Shown: positions 9,288-17,660, counted from the stretch's first letter. The stretch: 64,000 nucleotides of DNA from Sva-07 sp963710625 (GCA_963710625.1 CAVQBG010000008.1:310001-374000); one strand, 5' to 3'. The notes: generated from the letters alone by a model not told the origin. Translations and numbers: made by a program.

Positions 9288-9349
9288 ATCTACCAGGTGT
9301 TTTTCAGCGCCCCTGGCAGGGATCGAACCTGCGACACACGGTTTAGGAA
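9288..9349. repeat. Left attachment site: tRNA-Arg 3' fragment
   Basis: A copy of the tRNA-Arg 3' half, from the anticodon loop to the acceptor 3' strand (minus strand), plus 19 bp beyond. It lacks the 5' half and the CCA end, so it cannot be a functional tRNA. It matches 53926-53987. Confidence 0.85.
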
Positions 9350-9465
9350 TCGTCCTTTGCCCGTCCGGCTGGTGCCGGCGAATCCGGGAAAGCCCGTGAA
9401 ACAAGGGTTTCCAGGGTCCGGTCGTGCGCCCCGGGACGTGAAATCCGGGGAGTTCCGCCGCGTTT

Positions 9466-9487
9466 GCTACCCAAACGCTACCCAAAT
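9466..9487. repeat. Tandem 11-bp repeats, putative integrase arm sites (left)
   Basis: Two abutting units GCTACCCAAAC and GCTACCCAAAT, 117 bp inside the left attachment core. The same pair in reverse order lies inside the right end (53869-53890). Their position matches arm-type sites bound by the N-terminal domain of tyrosine integrases; binding is inferred. Confidence 0.65.
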
Positions 9488-9516
9488 TGATGCACCCGGA
9501 TCCGGGCGACGGCGCC

Positions 9517-9894
9517 TCAGTCGTCGTGCAGGAGTGGCAGGAGACGCACGCGAATCCGATCGTCGCCGACCACCACAACCGCTCCCGACTCGAGGTCGGA
9601 TTCGAGGTCCTCGAGATGATCGAGAATGATCGTCACCTGATCCTCGGCCGTGAGCGCGTGCCGCGATCGGAACAGAATCACCGACGGCGAGCGGCGCCTC
9701 AGCAGCGCCAGGAGTGCTCCGAAGTCGGTGTCGCCGGACACGATCACCCGGCCCTCTTTGGCCGCAAGCATCAAGAGCGTGTCGTCCGCCGCTCGCTCCA
9801 GGCCGAGTTCCAGGGTGTGCACCGCATCGTGCCCATGGTCGCGAAGCAGACCGGCCAACCGTGGCGAACGGTTCTGGTCGATGAGGAACTTCAC
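9517..9894 (-). CDS. DUF5615 PIN-like toxin
   Basis: A 125-residue PIN-like protein. It opens with 'MKFLIDQNRSPRLAGLL', the DUF5615 signature (an acidic residue followed by N and L/RSP), and carries 'VIVSGDTDFGALLAL' with the second pair of acidic residues typical of this Mut7-C/PIN fold. Such proteins pair with DUF433 proteins and are thought to be ribonuclease toxins. Its start overlaps the upstream DUF433 gene by 4 bp (ATGA), supporting a toxin-antitoxin operon. Confidence 0.85.
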   Translation of the reverse strand: MKFLIDQNRSPRLAGLLRDHGHDAVHTLELGLERAADDTLLMLAAKEGRVIVSGDTDFGALLALLRRRSPSVILFRSRHALTAEDQVTIILDHLEDLESDLESGAVVVVGDDRIRVRLLPLLHDD

Positions 9895-10115
9895 GCTGTC
9901 GGCTGCAACGGGATCTCACGATCCGCAACCGCATCCGCCGCGAAGCGCAACGCAGCAGCGACGTCCTCCATCTCCAACGGCGGGAGCTCAGCAACGATCT
10001 GCTGAGCCGTCATCCCACCCGCCACCATGTTGACCACGGTCGCGACCGGGATGCGCAGACCGCGCAGACACGGGACTCCACCCATCACGGCAGGGTCGAT
10101 GGTGATCCGATCCAT
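9891..10115 (-). CDS. DUF433 antitoxin
   Basis: A 74-residue protein with the DUF433 hallmark 'MGGVPCLRGLRIPVATVVNM' (G-x-P-x-h-x-G-T/L-R-I-P-V) followed by the helix-turn-helix-like 'MTAQQIVAELPPLEMEDVAAAL'. It is the first gene of the pair with the PIN-like toxin. DUF433 proteins are small DNA-binding antitoxins that normally repress their own operon. Confidence 0.87.
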   Translation of the reverse strand: MDRITIDPAVMGGVPCLRGLRIPVATVVNMVAGGMTAQQIVAELPPLEMEDVAAALRFAADAVADREIPLQPTA

Positions 10116-10170
10116 GTCGGCCAGGCTACTTCTTCGGGGCGCGGCGCCCAGGCGAAGATCCTGCGGGGTC

Positions 10171-10211
10171 GGGATTATAACGCGTCACGGAATGGCCGCG
10201 GTGCGGCGCGG
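10171..10211. repeat. 41-bp dispersed repeat, copy 1
   Basis: It begins GGGATTATAACGCG and ends CCGCGGTGCGGCGCGG. It aligns without gaps to 33406-33446 and partly to 11928-11955 and 30383-30410. No coding content. Confidence 0.55.
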
Positions 10212-10285
10212 GGTGGACCACGACGAGAGTGTGAACCGCCCTGGTTTCGTTGGAGGCTCCAGACCTTGGAAGCGAGGATGGAGTT

Positions 10286-10639
10286 ATGCCACGAGAGCAG
10301 TCACCGGGGAAGCCGACGACGCGTCGGTACACCGAGTCGGAGAAGGATCAAGCGGTGCGGTTGGTCCGCAAGTTGCGCGACGAGTTGGGCACCGAGCACG
10401 GCACGGTGCAACGGGTCGCGACCCAGCTCGGCTACGGCGTGGAGTCGGTGCGCACATGGGTGCGTGAACGCGATGTCGCCGATGGCATCGCGGGCCCCGA
10501 GGTGCAGCGGGTGCACGAGTTGGAGCAACGCAACAAGGAGCTCGAGCAGGAGCTGCGAGAGACGCGCCGGGCGAACGAGATCCTGAAGAAGGCTGCGGCG
10601 TATTTCGCCCAGGCGGAGCTCGACCGCCCATCGAAGTGA
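10286..10639 (+). CDS. IS3-family transposase OrfA
   Basis: A 117-residue OrfA starting 'MPREQSPGKPTTRRYTESEK'. It holds a helix-turn-helix ('TVQRVATQLGYGVESVRTWV') and a coiled-coil/leucine zipper ('RVHELEQRNKELEQELRE') ending 'ANEILKKAAAYFAQAELDR', the canonical IS3 hand-over to OrfB. It overlaps orfB by 4 bp, where IS3 elements usually make a fused transposase by -1 frameshifting. An upstream in-frame start at 10250 lies within the left inverted repeat and is not preferred. Confidence 0.85.
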   Translation: MPREQSPGKPTTRRYTESEKDQAVRLVRKLRDELGTEHGTVQRVATQLGYGVESVRTWVRERDVADGIAGPEVQRVHELEQRNKELEQELRETRRANEILKKAAAYFAQAELDRPSK

Positions 10640-11539
10640 TCGTCGCGTTTGTTGACGAGCATCGTGACGAGTTCGGAGTCGAGCCCATCTGCACGACGTT
10701 GCAGGTGGCTCCGAGCACGTACTACGCCGCCAAGAAGCGTGAGCTGGCGCCGTCGGCGCGCGCCGTGCGCGACGCGGCGATGATGCAGATCCTGATGGTG
10801 TTGTGGGTCGCGAACCGCAAGGTGTACGGCGCTCACAAGTTGTGGAAGGCGGCGCGTCGTGCCGGCCATGACGTCGGCCGGGATCAGGTCGCCCGACTCA
10901 TGGGCAGCATGGAGATCGAGGGAATCAGTCGCCAGCGGCGCAAGGTGTTCACCACCCGCCAGGACCCCGACGCCGTGCGCGCACCAGACCTCGTGAACCG
11001 CAACTTTCGGGCTGACCGACCAGACGCCTTGTGGGTCACCCATCTCACGTACGTGCCGACGAGAACCGGGATGGCGTACGTGTGCTTCATCGTCGACGCG
11101 TTCAGCCGGCGCATCGTTGGTTGGCGCGTGGCATCAAACATGCGCACCGACATGGTCCTCGAGGCGCTCACGCGGCAACCGGCGCCTCATCGGCCTCGTG
11201 GCTCATTCGGACGCGGGATCGCAATTCACGTCCGTGCGGTTCACCGAGCGGCTCGACGAGATCGGCGCGAGACCCTCGATCGGCACGATCGCGGACTCGT
11301 TCGACAATGCGCTGGCGGAGACGACGAACGGGCTCTACAAGGCTGAGTGCGTCTTCGGACCCGATGCGCCGCGCCCATGGGACGATGTCGACGAACTCGA
11401 ACTCGCGACGTTGTCGTGGGTGCACTGGTTCAACGAAGACCGCCTCCACGGTCACTGCGGCGACATCCCACCCGCCGAGTTCGAAGCAGCGTTCTATGCT
11501 GCACAACAGACCGCCCCGATCGGGGTTGGAAACCAATAA
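10636..11539 (+). pseudogene. IS3-family transposase OrfB, frameshifted
   Basis: The first ~180 residues are a good OrfB: HTH_21-like 'KVYGAHKLWKAARRAGHDVG', then the DDE core beginning 'RADRPDALWVTHLTYVPTRTG' and 'FIVDAFSRRIVGWRV'. Near 11175 the frame shifts by +1 and the rest ('GLVAHSDAGSQFTS', 'SIGTIADSFDNALAETTNG', 'WVHWFNEDRLHG') continues in another frame to 11539. Note that the first DDE aspartate of the usual W-V/A-T-D-x-T-Y motif reads W-V-T-H-L-T-Y, so an active-site residue is also lost. Confidence 0.85.
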
Positions 11540-11927
11540 ACCGAGCCTCCAACAGACCCAGGGTGACTCAGGTTCACACACTCAACCCGTGCGAGCCAGG
11601 ACAGACGGTCATCGGCGATCATTGCGTTCAGGCGGAAGGGCTCGGTGGCCATCCAGTCTTGAATGCTCCCCGCCAGCTCCTGTCCGAGCGTCGCGGTTCG
11701 GTTCAGGCGTGTCTCAGGGTGGCGGCGAGCGCCTCCAGGTCGTCTCGGCGGTCCATCATCCCGGATCCCACGGCGATAGATCACCGGACATCATGACGAG
11801 CACCTTCCCAGCCAACTCGCAGCTGCCCTCCGTTTCCGTCAGCACTCGAACTCCGGCCGTCACGACCTCAGTGTTCCACGCGCTTGCCTGAGCCTGCCCC
11901 TACCGCCGGCCCAGCAAGGACTTGCCT

Positions 11928-11955
11928 GGGATTATCTCGTGTCACGAAAGGGCCG
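11928..11955. repeat. Dispersed repeat, partial copy 3
   Basis: It begins GGGATTATCTCGTGTCACG and ends GGGCCG. It matches the left two-thirds of the 41-bp repeat at 33406; the right GC-rich third is absent. Confidence 0.5.
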
Positions 11956-11987
11956 TACCCGAGTGGCTGGCCGTCAGCGTGACGCGT

Positions 11988-12011
11988 GATTCTGCGGGGC
12001 GAAGTGTGCGG
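11988..12011. repeat. 24-bp direct repeat left of yidC
   Basis: It begins GATTCTGCGGGGCGAAG and matches 13107-13130 in the same orientation with one mismatch. The two copies flank the yidC-like gene. Confidence 0.6.
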
Positions 12012-12123
12012 CGATGAGTAGCCGTGCCGTGCGTTTCGATGGCAGTGGGGACTGCCCACGACCACGACCAGCGCGCTTGCATCCGATCTGGTCGTCGCAA
12101 GCGGTGAGCACACGACGTTGCGG

Positions 12124-12918
12124 TCAGGCCTTCGAGAACAGCGAGCGCGTGATGTACCTCTGTTGAACGATTCGGAACACGGTCTGAGCGATGTAGTACA
12201 CGATTAGCGCCGCGAGGAAGAACAACTGGATCACTGCGAAGACGATGGGCAGGTAGCGCAGCAGCGTGTGCTGGCCCGGTGACATCGTCGGACGAATCCA
12301 GGCACGCTCGGCAACGGTGCGCTGCAAGATGAAGTAGAGCACACCGAGCCCCACTATGAGCAACAGGTATGGCCAAGCCTCACCAGCTCCGTCGATGAGT
12401 TCCTCGGCGGCCGATCTCGCCAGGTCGACACCGAGTGACATCATCTCGCGCTCAGCGAACAGCGCCTCGTACAGAGGTGAATCGACCGACAGGTAGCGAG
12501 GAACGAACCCCGGGTCGGCGATCTGGTCCGGACGACCGAATGCCGCCCAGACAGCGTCCGCAATCGGACGCGCGGAACCACGTGGCGCATACGTCACACC
12601 GCGAAGGACGTGGAACACGACGACGAACACTGCGACCTGCGCCACCATGGGCAGATAGGGAACGGCCGGATTGATCTTGCGCTCCTGGTAGAGCTTCCTC
12701 ATCTCTTCGTTCAGTGTCACCCGGTCGTTGCGGTGCTCATCCTGAAGCCGACGCAGCTCGGGCTCCAACCGCTGCATCTCGAGCAATTCCTTCGAGCTCT
12801 TGACCGTCAACGGAGTCGTGATCGCGATCACCACAAGCGCCATGAGACCGATCGCGATCGTGTAGCTGGCCGTCAGGCCGTAGAACCACGACAGCAGTGC
12901 AGCGGGAATCTCGAACAT
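12124..12918 (-). CDS. yidC: YidC/Oxa1-family membrane protein insertase (accessory copy)
   Basis: A 264-residue member of the YidC/Oxa1/Alb3 family, which inserts and folds inner-membrane proteins. It has a hydrophobic N-terminal helix ('ALLSWFYGLTASYTIAIGLM'), the conserved 'ITTPLTVKSSKELLEMQRLE' followed by the cytoplasmic coiled coil 'LQDEHRNDRVTLNEEMRKLY', then 'KINPAVPYLPMVAQVAVFVVV' and three further C-terminal helices. The Met at 12918 starts at the first membrane helix, giving the compact Gram-positive-type architecture. The gene sits alone in the island, not in the usual rpmH-rnpA-yidC context, and is bracketed by 24-bp repeats, suggesting acquisition as cargo. Confidence 0.88.
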   Translation of the reverse strand: MFEIPAALLSWFYGLTASYTIAIGLMALVVIAITTPLTVKSSKELLEMQRLEPELRRLQDEHRNDRVTLNEEMRKLYQERKINPAVPYLPMVAQVAVFVVVFHVLRGVTYAPRGSARPIADAVWAAFGRPDQIADPGFVPRYLSVDSPLYEALFAEREMMSLGVDLARSAAEELIDGAGEAWPYLLLIVGLGVLYFILQRTVAERAWIRPTMSPGQHTLLRYLPIVFAVIQLFFLAALIVYYIAQTVFRIVQQRYITRSLFSKA

Positions 12919-13106
12919 GAACTCAGCCGTCCTTCCAGTCGGCATCGTAAGCGGGCAGGCCAACGTCGAATTCACAGCCCGAGAAGCGCTGAGCGAACTC
13001 CACCTAGACACCTTCGAACGAAGGCCCTGCACGGGGAGGTACGTCCGTGAAAGTGCAGTGCTCGGCTTGGGTAGATACCGAGTGGTACAGCGAGCGGGAG
13101 CTTCGG

Positions 13107-13130
13107 GATTCTGCGTGGCGAAGTGTGCGG
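13107..13130. repeat. 24-bp direct repeat right of yidC
   Basis: Matches 11988-12011 (23 of 24 positions), same orientation. Confidence 0.6.
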
Positions 13131-13137
13131 GGTGGGA

Positions 13138-13536
13138 CTACCGATGGTGGAGGACCGTCACACCAGGCAGATCGTCGAACGCTGTGAGATCGCTGGTCAC
13201 GACGGAGCGCTTCGATGCGCGTGCTGTCGCAGCAATGATGAGGTCGTGGGCACCGCGTGGGCGGCCGGCCTGACGTACGGCGACGAGCAGTTCGGCGTGT
13301 TCGGCAGCGACCGATCGGTCGTAGGAGAGAATCGGGATGACGTCGCACACGTCGTCGACGAACCGTTGGCGTTGTGTTCGTCGTCGCCCCGTCGCCAAGC
13401 GCGCGCCGACTTGGAGCTCAGCGACGGTGATTGCCGCGATTGCGACGTCGTCGTCGTCGCCGATTGCCTGGTCGAGCTGAGCGTCGGACCGTTCTGCGTC
13501 GATGAGGAATGTGGTGTCGAGAAGCAGCAGGGTCAT
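13138..13536 (-). CDS. vapC: PIN-domain ribonuclease toxin (VapC family)
   Basis: A 132-residue PIN-domain protein with the four acidic positions expected: 'LLLLDTTFLIDAERSD' (first Asp), 'ITVAELQVGAR' (Glu), 'GAHDLIIAATA' (Asp) and 'VVTSDLTAFDDLPGV' (Asp). VapC toxins cleave tRNA or rRNA and arrest translation. Its ATG overlaps the end of the antitoxin gene by 4 bp, the standard order antitoxin-toxin. Confidence 0.92.
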   Translation of the reverse strand: MTLLLLDTTFLIDAERSDAQLDQAIGDDDDVAIAAITVAELQVGARLATGRRRTQRQRFVDDVCDVIPILSYDRSVAAEHAELLVAVRQAGRPRGAHDLIIAATARASKRSVVTSDLTAFDDLPGVTVLHHR

Positions 13537-13775
13537 CGTCGCTCATCGAGTTCGACGAGCGCGCGGACCTCGTCGAGCGACGTCGCCCACTCCCGGTCGG
13601 GGCCATTTCGTCGCAGCAGGTCTTTCGTGTCGGATCCGCGGCCACGAGAGACGGGCTCGATCTGTGCGACTGCGCGACCGTGCCGGATGATTGTGTAGCG
13701 CTCGCCGTCATGTTCGACTGAATCGAGCAGATCCGCGAACCTTCGAGCAGCGTCCGTTGCGGTCACTTCCGACAT
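13533..13775 (-). CDS. Phd/YefM-family antitoxin
   Basis: An 80-residue antitoxin: 'MSEVTATDAARRFADLLDSV' and 'YTIIRHGRAVAQIEPV' are the Phd/YefM DNA-binding fold, followed by a toxin-neutralising C-terminal helix ('TSLDEVRALVELDERR'). It is the first gene of a two-gene operon with the PIN toxin. A perfect palindrome begins 4 bases upstream of its ATG, so it very likely represses itself. Confidence 0.9.
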   Translation of the reverse strand: MSEVTATDAARRFADLLDSVEHDGERYTIIRHGRAVAQIEPVSRGRGSDTKDLLRRNGPDREWATSLDEVRALVELDERR

Positions 13776-13778
13776 GAG

Positions 13779-13793
13779 ATCAGATTATCTGAT
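13779..13793. promoter_or_regulatory. Operator palindrome of the Phd/VapC operon
   Basis: ATCAGA-TTA-TCTGAT, a perfect 6-bp inverted repeat directly upstream of the antitoxin start, overlapping where the ribosome site or promoter must be. Autorepression is inferred. Confidence 0.7.
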
Positions 13794-14158
13794 TCGTGTC
13801 GGCGCGGCAAGCGGATAGGACTGGGAGGCGGCGCAGAAGGCGACGTAGTTGCCAAGCCCGTGCTCAGTGGCAACGGCACTACCGGGTGCGCTGCTTGGGT
13901 CGCTATGCCCGTGATACTGCGGCGCCGCAGTTGGGCCTGATTGATGATGGGAGGGCGTTGCGGCGGTTGTCGTAGCGTTCAGAGCGCCGGTCGGCATGGC
14001 TCGAGTAGGGCCTGTCGCCCTTTGGGTTGACCTCACTACGAATGGTCTGTCGACCGGTGTTCTGATCCGAGGTGTGGCTCGAAAGAGGCGCGAGCCCGAC
14101 AACCACGAATCAGGAGTGCCTGCCTCGGTTCCCACCACCGACAGGAAGGCATCTTCAG
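13794..14158. other. Non-coding region upstream of the IS110 transposase
   Basis: No protein gene. The right part should hold the left end of the IS110 element. In IS110 elements this segment encodes a structured bridge RNA that pairs with target and donor DNA. I cannot fold it by eye or define the end. Confidence 0.45.
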
Positions 14159-15186
14159 ATGACTGTGATGATTGGCATCGATCCGCACAAGGCGTCACAC
14201 ACCGCCGTTGCGATCGACAACACCGAGTGTGTGCTCGACGAACTGCGCGTCCGGGCGTGTTCGAAACAGACCGACCAACTGCGTGCGTGGGCGGCACCGT
14301 TCCCGGATCGCGTGTGGGCAATCGAGTCCGCCCGCGGGCTCGGCTATCTCCTCGCTCAACAGCTCGTCGCCGCCGGTGAGGTCGTGGTCGACGTGCCCGC
14401 AGTGATGTCGACACGCACCCGTTTGTTGGGTTCTGGCAAGGCGCAGAAGAACGACCCGAACGACGCCCGTTCCGTCGCGATCGCCGCGTTACGCAACGAG
14501 GCGCTCGGTCGGGTGGTGCTCGATGATCACGCCCGAGTGTTGAAGTTGCTGGTGAAACGTCATCGCGATTTGGGCCGTCTGAAGAACAAGGCGGCCTGCC
14601 GGTTGCATGCGTTGTTGATGGAACTCGAGCCGGGCGGCATGGCCAAGGAAATGTCGGTGACCAGGGCCAATGAGATCCTGGATCGGATCGAACCGGCAAC
14701 ACAGATGCAGGCACATCGCCTCGCCGTTGCGCGTGAGACCCTCGCTGACATTGCTCACTACGAGACACAGATGAAGGCGTCGATGAAACGACTCCGCACC
14801 GCGGTCGCCGCGTCAGGAACCTCGTGGTTGACATTCGCGGTGTCGGTGTCGTGGTCGCCGCGATGATCATCGGCCACACCGGTGACGTCGCACGGTTCGC
14901 GTCGGCTGGGCACTTCGCGAGTTACAACGCGACCGCGCCGATCGAGGCGTCGTCGGGTGAGAAGAAGCGTCACCGGCTGAACCAGCGCGGCAACCGACAG
15001 CTCAATTGGGCCATCCACGTTGCCGCGATTACACAGCTGCGCCAGCCGTGTGCCGGGCGCGAGTACTACGACCGCAAACGCGCCGAAGGCAAGAACTCAA
15101 AGGAAGCGATCCGAGCGTTGAAGCGTCAACTCTCCAACGTCGTCTACCGCACCTTGGTCGCCGACGCCCGCCGCCTCGAGCAGTGA
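14159..15186 (+). pseudogene. IS110-family transposase, single frameshift
   Basis: It starts 'MTVMIGIDPHKASHTAVAID', the first Asp of the DEDD RuvC-like domain, continues with 'VWAIESARGLGYLLAQQL' and 'KNDPNDARSVAIAAL', and after a frameshift near 14822 resumes with 'DIRGVGVVVAAMIIGHTGDV' and the serine-containing Tnp_20 domain ('FASYNATAPIEASSGEKK', 'NRQLNWAIHVAA'). Adding one T at the break would restore a ~342-residue protein, so it is a one-base lesion or a sequencing error. Confidence 0.87.
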
Positions 15187-15370
15187 TCGACGGGCCCGGG
15201 AGGACAATCAGGAACGACACGAAATCCAGCGTGACCGGCTCAACATCCTGAACGGCCGGCTCTTCGGATAAGTCACTCCCGGACCCGACAACCACCCTAC
15301 GACGAAGCCTCCGGCTCCGCCAGAGGCTCCCCATCGACGCGCCCGCAGACGCCTCAGAAACTGGGGTTGA

Positions 15371-15397
15371 CACAAAGAGGCTTCGCAGTGCGGCGCG
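15371..15397. repeat. 27-bp repeat, copy B
   Basis: Same orientation and 26 of 27 positions identical to 7760-7786 outside the island. Confidence 0.6.
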
Positions 15398-15416
15398 ACG
15401 AACCGTGCCCGAAGCG

Positions 15417-15460
15417 GGTTATCGCTCGCCGTTATCGGGTGCCCCCGAACGGCACTTCGG
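15417..15460. repeat. 44-bp inverted repeat, left copy
   Basis: It begins GGTTATCGCTCGCCGTTATC. Its reverse complement occurs at 22234-22277 with three mismatches, 6.8 kb away. A 13-bp part (GTGCCCCCGAACG) also lies at the left junction of the second transposon copy near 27470. Confidence 0.65.
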
Positions 15461-15514
15461 TGACGCGGCGAGGCGACGAACAGCTTCTGGTGGACCGCTA
15501 ACTACAGTCAGACT

Positions 15515-16885
15515 GTGAGCAATCAAAGCGAGGTCCCTGATTCGCCAACGGAACCAGGCGATGAGGCGTCCACGCCTGCAACACTCAGCGTCGAGGCCCG
15601 CTTCGGGCGCGCGTTCGAGAACTACTTCGAAAGCATCCTTCGAACCGTCGAGCTTGTAGACAACACCATCCCGGCGGTGCTTGCCGGCCATCTGCGCTTC
15701 ACTGACGTGGTGAACCTTGCTCCAGACCTTCACATACCGGCGGAGGCCTCTGAAGGATTCGCCGAAGTCTGGGAGCAAGAATTCGGCACTCGCCAGTTCT
15801 CGGCAATCCTGCGAGACGGCAGGCCTGGCGAGGCCGCTGAGCAGTCCGACGAATTGGGGCACGAGACGAGGCTCCAGCCGGAAGGAAGCGCCGACTACAC
15901 CAGTCAAGTCGTGGAGTACATTCGTGAGAACGGCAGCATCGCCGCTCTACAAGGTGTAATCCGAAGCTGGTGGTCCATCGGCCGTCAGATTCACACCGTG
16001 GCGACCTCGACAGTGATGTTTGCTGTTGGTGCGCTCGAGAGTTCGGTCGCTGAAATAGAACGGATCAGGTTGCGCACCTACCCGGAAGCCATGCGCGGTG
16101 TTGACAAGGAATTCGCCCTCGCTGATCTGATCGAACTCGGTGACATTGAGGCCGTGATTGAGCGTGCGATTGACACGCGAGTGGAGAGTCTGTGCTACGG
16201 CAAACTCGATGACTGGTCCAAGTGGTTCGCTGGCGCCTTCAAGCTCGACCTTCCAGATCTCGCCACCGACTGGGATCAGCTCAAAGAAGTAGTTCAGCGT
16301 CGCCATGTGATTGCGCACAACGAGGGACGCGTCAGCCGCCTCTACCTTGAACGAACGGGCGTCACCGAATACGACATCGGCGAGTTGCTTCCTGCGGCGC
16401 CCGAGTACGTCGATTGGGCAATCGAAGAATGCGCAATTGTCGGATTGCGGATGATCGTTCAAGCGTGGCTGAAGCTCGGGACGGACGTTGAACATCTCCT
16501 GAGGCATCTCAACTACCGCTGTTACGACAGTCTGGTGATTCATCGATATCGAATCGCCAGCGCCCTCGCAGCGACGCAACGAATGATCGCCCCTCCTGAC
16601 TCTGACTTCGTACAGATGGCTCGCGTGAACGGGTGGATCGCCCGATCACGCATGGGCGAGGACGTAGCCGGCGAGGTGGGAGCTTGGGATGTCGGCCCGC
16701 TGGCACAGCGTTATCGCATCGCGAAGTGTGCCCTCCTAGACGACTTTGATGCGCTCGCAACGGAAATCCCTCTGGCCCTCCAGACAACTGAGCTCACCCG
16801 GGAGGCACTGAGGATATGGCCATTGTTCCAGCCGCTTCGCGAGCAACCACTCTTTGCGGAGCTTCTGAGTTCGGGGTCAAACTAG
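15515..16885 (+). CDS. HEPN-motif protein, putative RNase effector
   Basis: A 456-residue soluble, helix-rich protein with no full family match I can name. Residues 263-268 read R-H-V-I-A-H, flanked by 'DQLKEVVQR' and 'NEGRV'. This is the RxxxxH motif in the context typical of HEPN domains ('h..RH.hAHN'), found in many toxin and antiviral ribonucleases. The start is a GTG. It stands alone, between an IS110 copy and a small membrane-protein operon. HEPN assignment rests on the motif and helical context only. Confidence 0.65.
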   Translation: MSNQSEVPDSPTEPGDEASTPATLSVEARFGRAFENYFESILRTVELVDNTIPAVLAGHLRFTDVVNLAPDLHIPAEASEGFAEVWEQEFGTRQFSAILRDGRPGEAAEQSDELGHETRLQPEGSADYTSQVVEYIRENGSIAALQGVIRSWWSIGRQIHTVATSTVMFAVGALESSVAEIERIRLRTYPEAMRGVDKEFALADLIELGDIEAVIERAIDTRVESLCYGKLDDWSKWFAGAFKLDLPDLATDWDQLKEVVQRRHVIAHNEGRVSRLYLERTGVTEYDIGELLPAAPEYVDWAIEECAIVGLRMIVQAWLKLGTDVEHLLRHLNYRCYDSLVIHRYRIASALAATQRMIAPPDSDFVQMARVNGWIARSRMGEDVAGEVGAWDVGPLAQRYRIAKCALLDDFDALATEIPLALQTTELTREALRIWPLFQPLREQPLFAELLSSGSN

Positions 16886-17243
16886 CGCTGCAGGAGTCCG
16901 TGCACCTGTCCTGCGACCTCCAACGCACCACGTGGAAGGGCACCACCTGCTGCATCCGCGAGGTGACCCTCTTCCACGAGTGACACCCCGGCGATGTCAG
17001 AATTTCGGTCTGAAGGCTGAGAGAAGCCCCCCGACCGCTTCTCTCACGAGCTCGCTGCGGTTGACGTCACGCCGAGCGGACGAGCTCGTGGGCCACAGCG
17101 TCACCAAGCGCGCTTTGTGCGGTGACCCATCTCGCTAGTGCGACGGGAGGTCCGATTTCAGAATTCGGACACCGGCACCGCCCAGGGCGTCACAGGCAAT
17201 CGACGCAGACCGACGATCGCAGACCTGTGGCAGGCTTCGTCGT
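16886..17243. other. Intergenic region, no gene seen
   Basis: No credible reading frame. It presumably carries the promoter for the two-gene set at 17244. Confidence 0.45.
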
Positions 17244-17660
17244 GTGCGACTGCTGAAGCAAATCCCGATCCACGATGTACACGCGAACCTACGGCGCCAG
17301 CGTCAATTCATGTACTGGTTCCTTGCTGCTGGAGCCGTGATGACGCTCGTCGGCGGTCTCGCAGACTTCACGGTCTTGGTCGTGTTGGGTGTAGCTGTGG
17401 CCTGGGCTGGAGTCCTCTGGGATTACGCCGTTCAGGTCGGCTTCCACATCGTCGCAGGCGCAATTCAGAGCGAAGGGTCACGGTCACCTGACCTCGAGGA
17501 CGATGGAGTCATCAGCCATGACGCGGCGGTCGAACGACTCCTAGTGAAGATCGAGGAGCTCGCTGAACGATCACCAACGTTGGTCAATCCGACCGTAATC
17601 GCGGCGACGATTAGCTTCGTTGCTGCGGTAATTGTTGCGATAGCCGTCACCGCCCTATGA
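17244..17660 (+). CDS. Hypothetical three-helix membrane protein
   Basis: A 138-residue protein with two adjacent N-terminal membrane helices ('MYWFLAAGAVMTLVGGLADF', 'VLVVLGVAVAWAGVLWDYAV'), a cytoplasmic segment with a short coiled coil ('ERLLVKIEELAER'), and a C-terminal helix ('VIAATISFVAAVIVAIAVTAL'). GTG start. The stop overlaps the next start (ATGA). No known family. Confidence 0.7.
   Translation: MRLLKQIPIHDVHANLRRQRQFMYWFLAAGAVMTLVGGLADFTVLVVLGVAVAWAGVLWDYAVQVGFHIVAGAIQSEGSRSPDLEDDGVISHDAAVERLLVKIEELAERSPTLVNPTVIAATISFVAAVIVAIAVTAL

Larger units (their letters stand above)
10232..11570 (+). mobile_element. IS3-family insertion sequence, inactivated
   Basis: About 1.34 kb bounded by imperfect inverted repeats. 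The left end (10232-10259) and the complement of the right end (11543-11570) share TGA, CCCTGG and TTGGAGGCTC blocks, as in IS3 elements. It contains overlapping orfA and orfB, and orfB is frameshifted. The matching ends may extend a few bases outwards, since GTGTGAACC-like sequence occurs on both sides. Confidence 0.75.
11571..12123. other. No gene recognised; repeats and possible gene debris
   Basis: The minus strand around 11600-11880 contains protein-like but broken segments ('SIQDWMATEPFRLNAMIADD' and, in another frame, 'VRVLTETEGSCELAGKVLV'), suggesting a decayed gene I cannot name. Two dispersed repeats lie at 11928 and 11988. Confidence 0.4.
15187..15514. other. Intergenic region with two repeats
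   Basis: No gene seen. It contains the 27-bp repeat (15371) and the 44-bp repeat (15417), then the start region of the HEPN-motif gene. Confidence 0.5.

Noticed and set aside
9305..9349. A second functional tRNA-Arg at the left end
   Set aside because: Only the 3' half is present, no acceptor 5' strand or D-arm and no CCA; it is the duplicated attachment site.
13785..14879. 364-codon minus frame over the IS110 region
   Set aside because: Ser/Arg/Pro-rich, no domain; the IS110 transposase on + explains the sequence.
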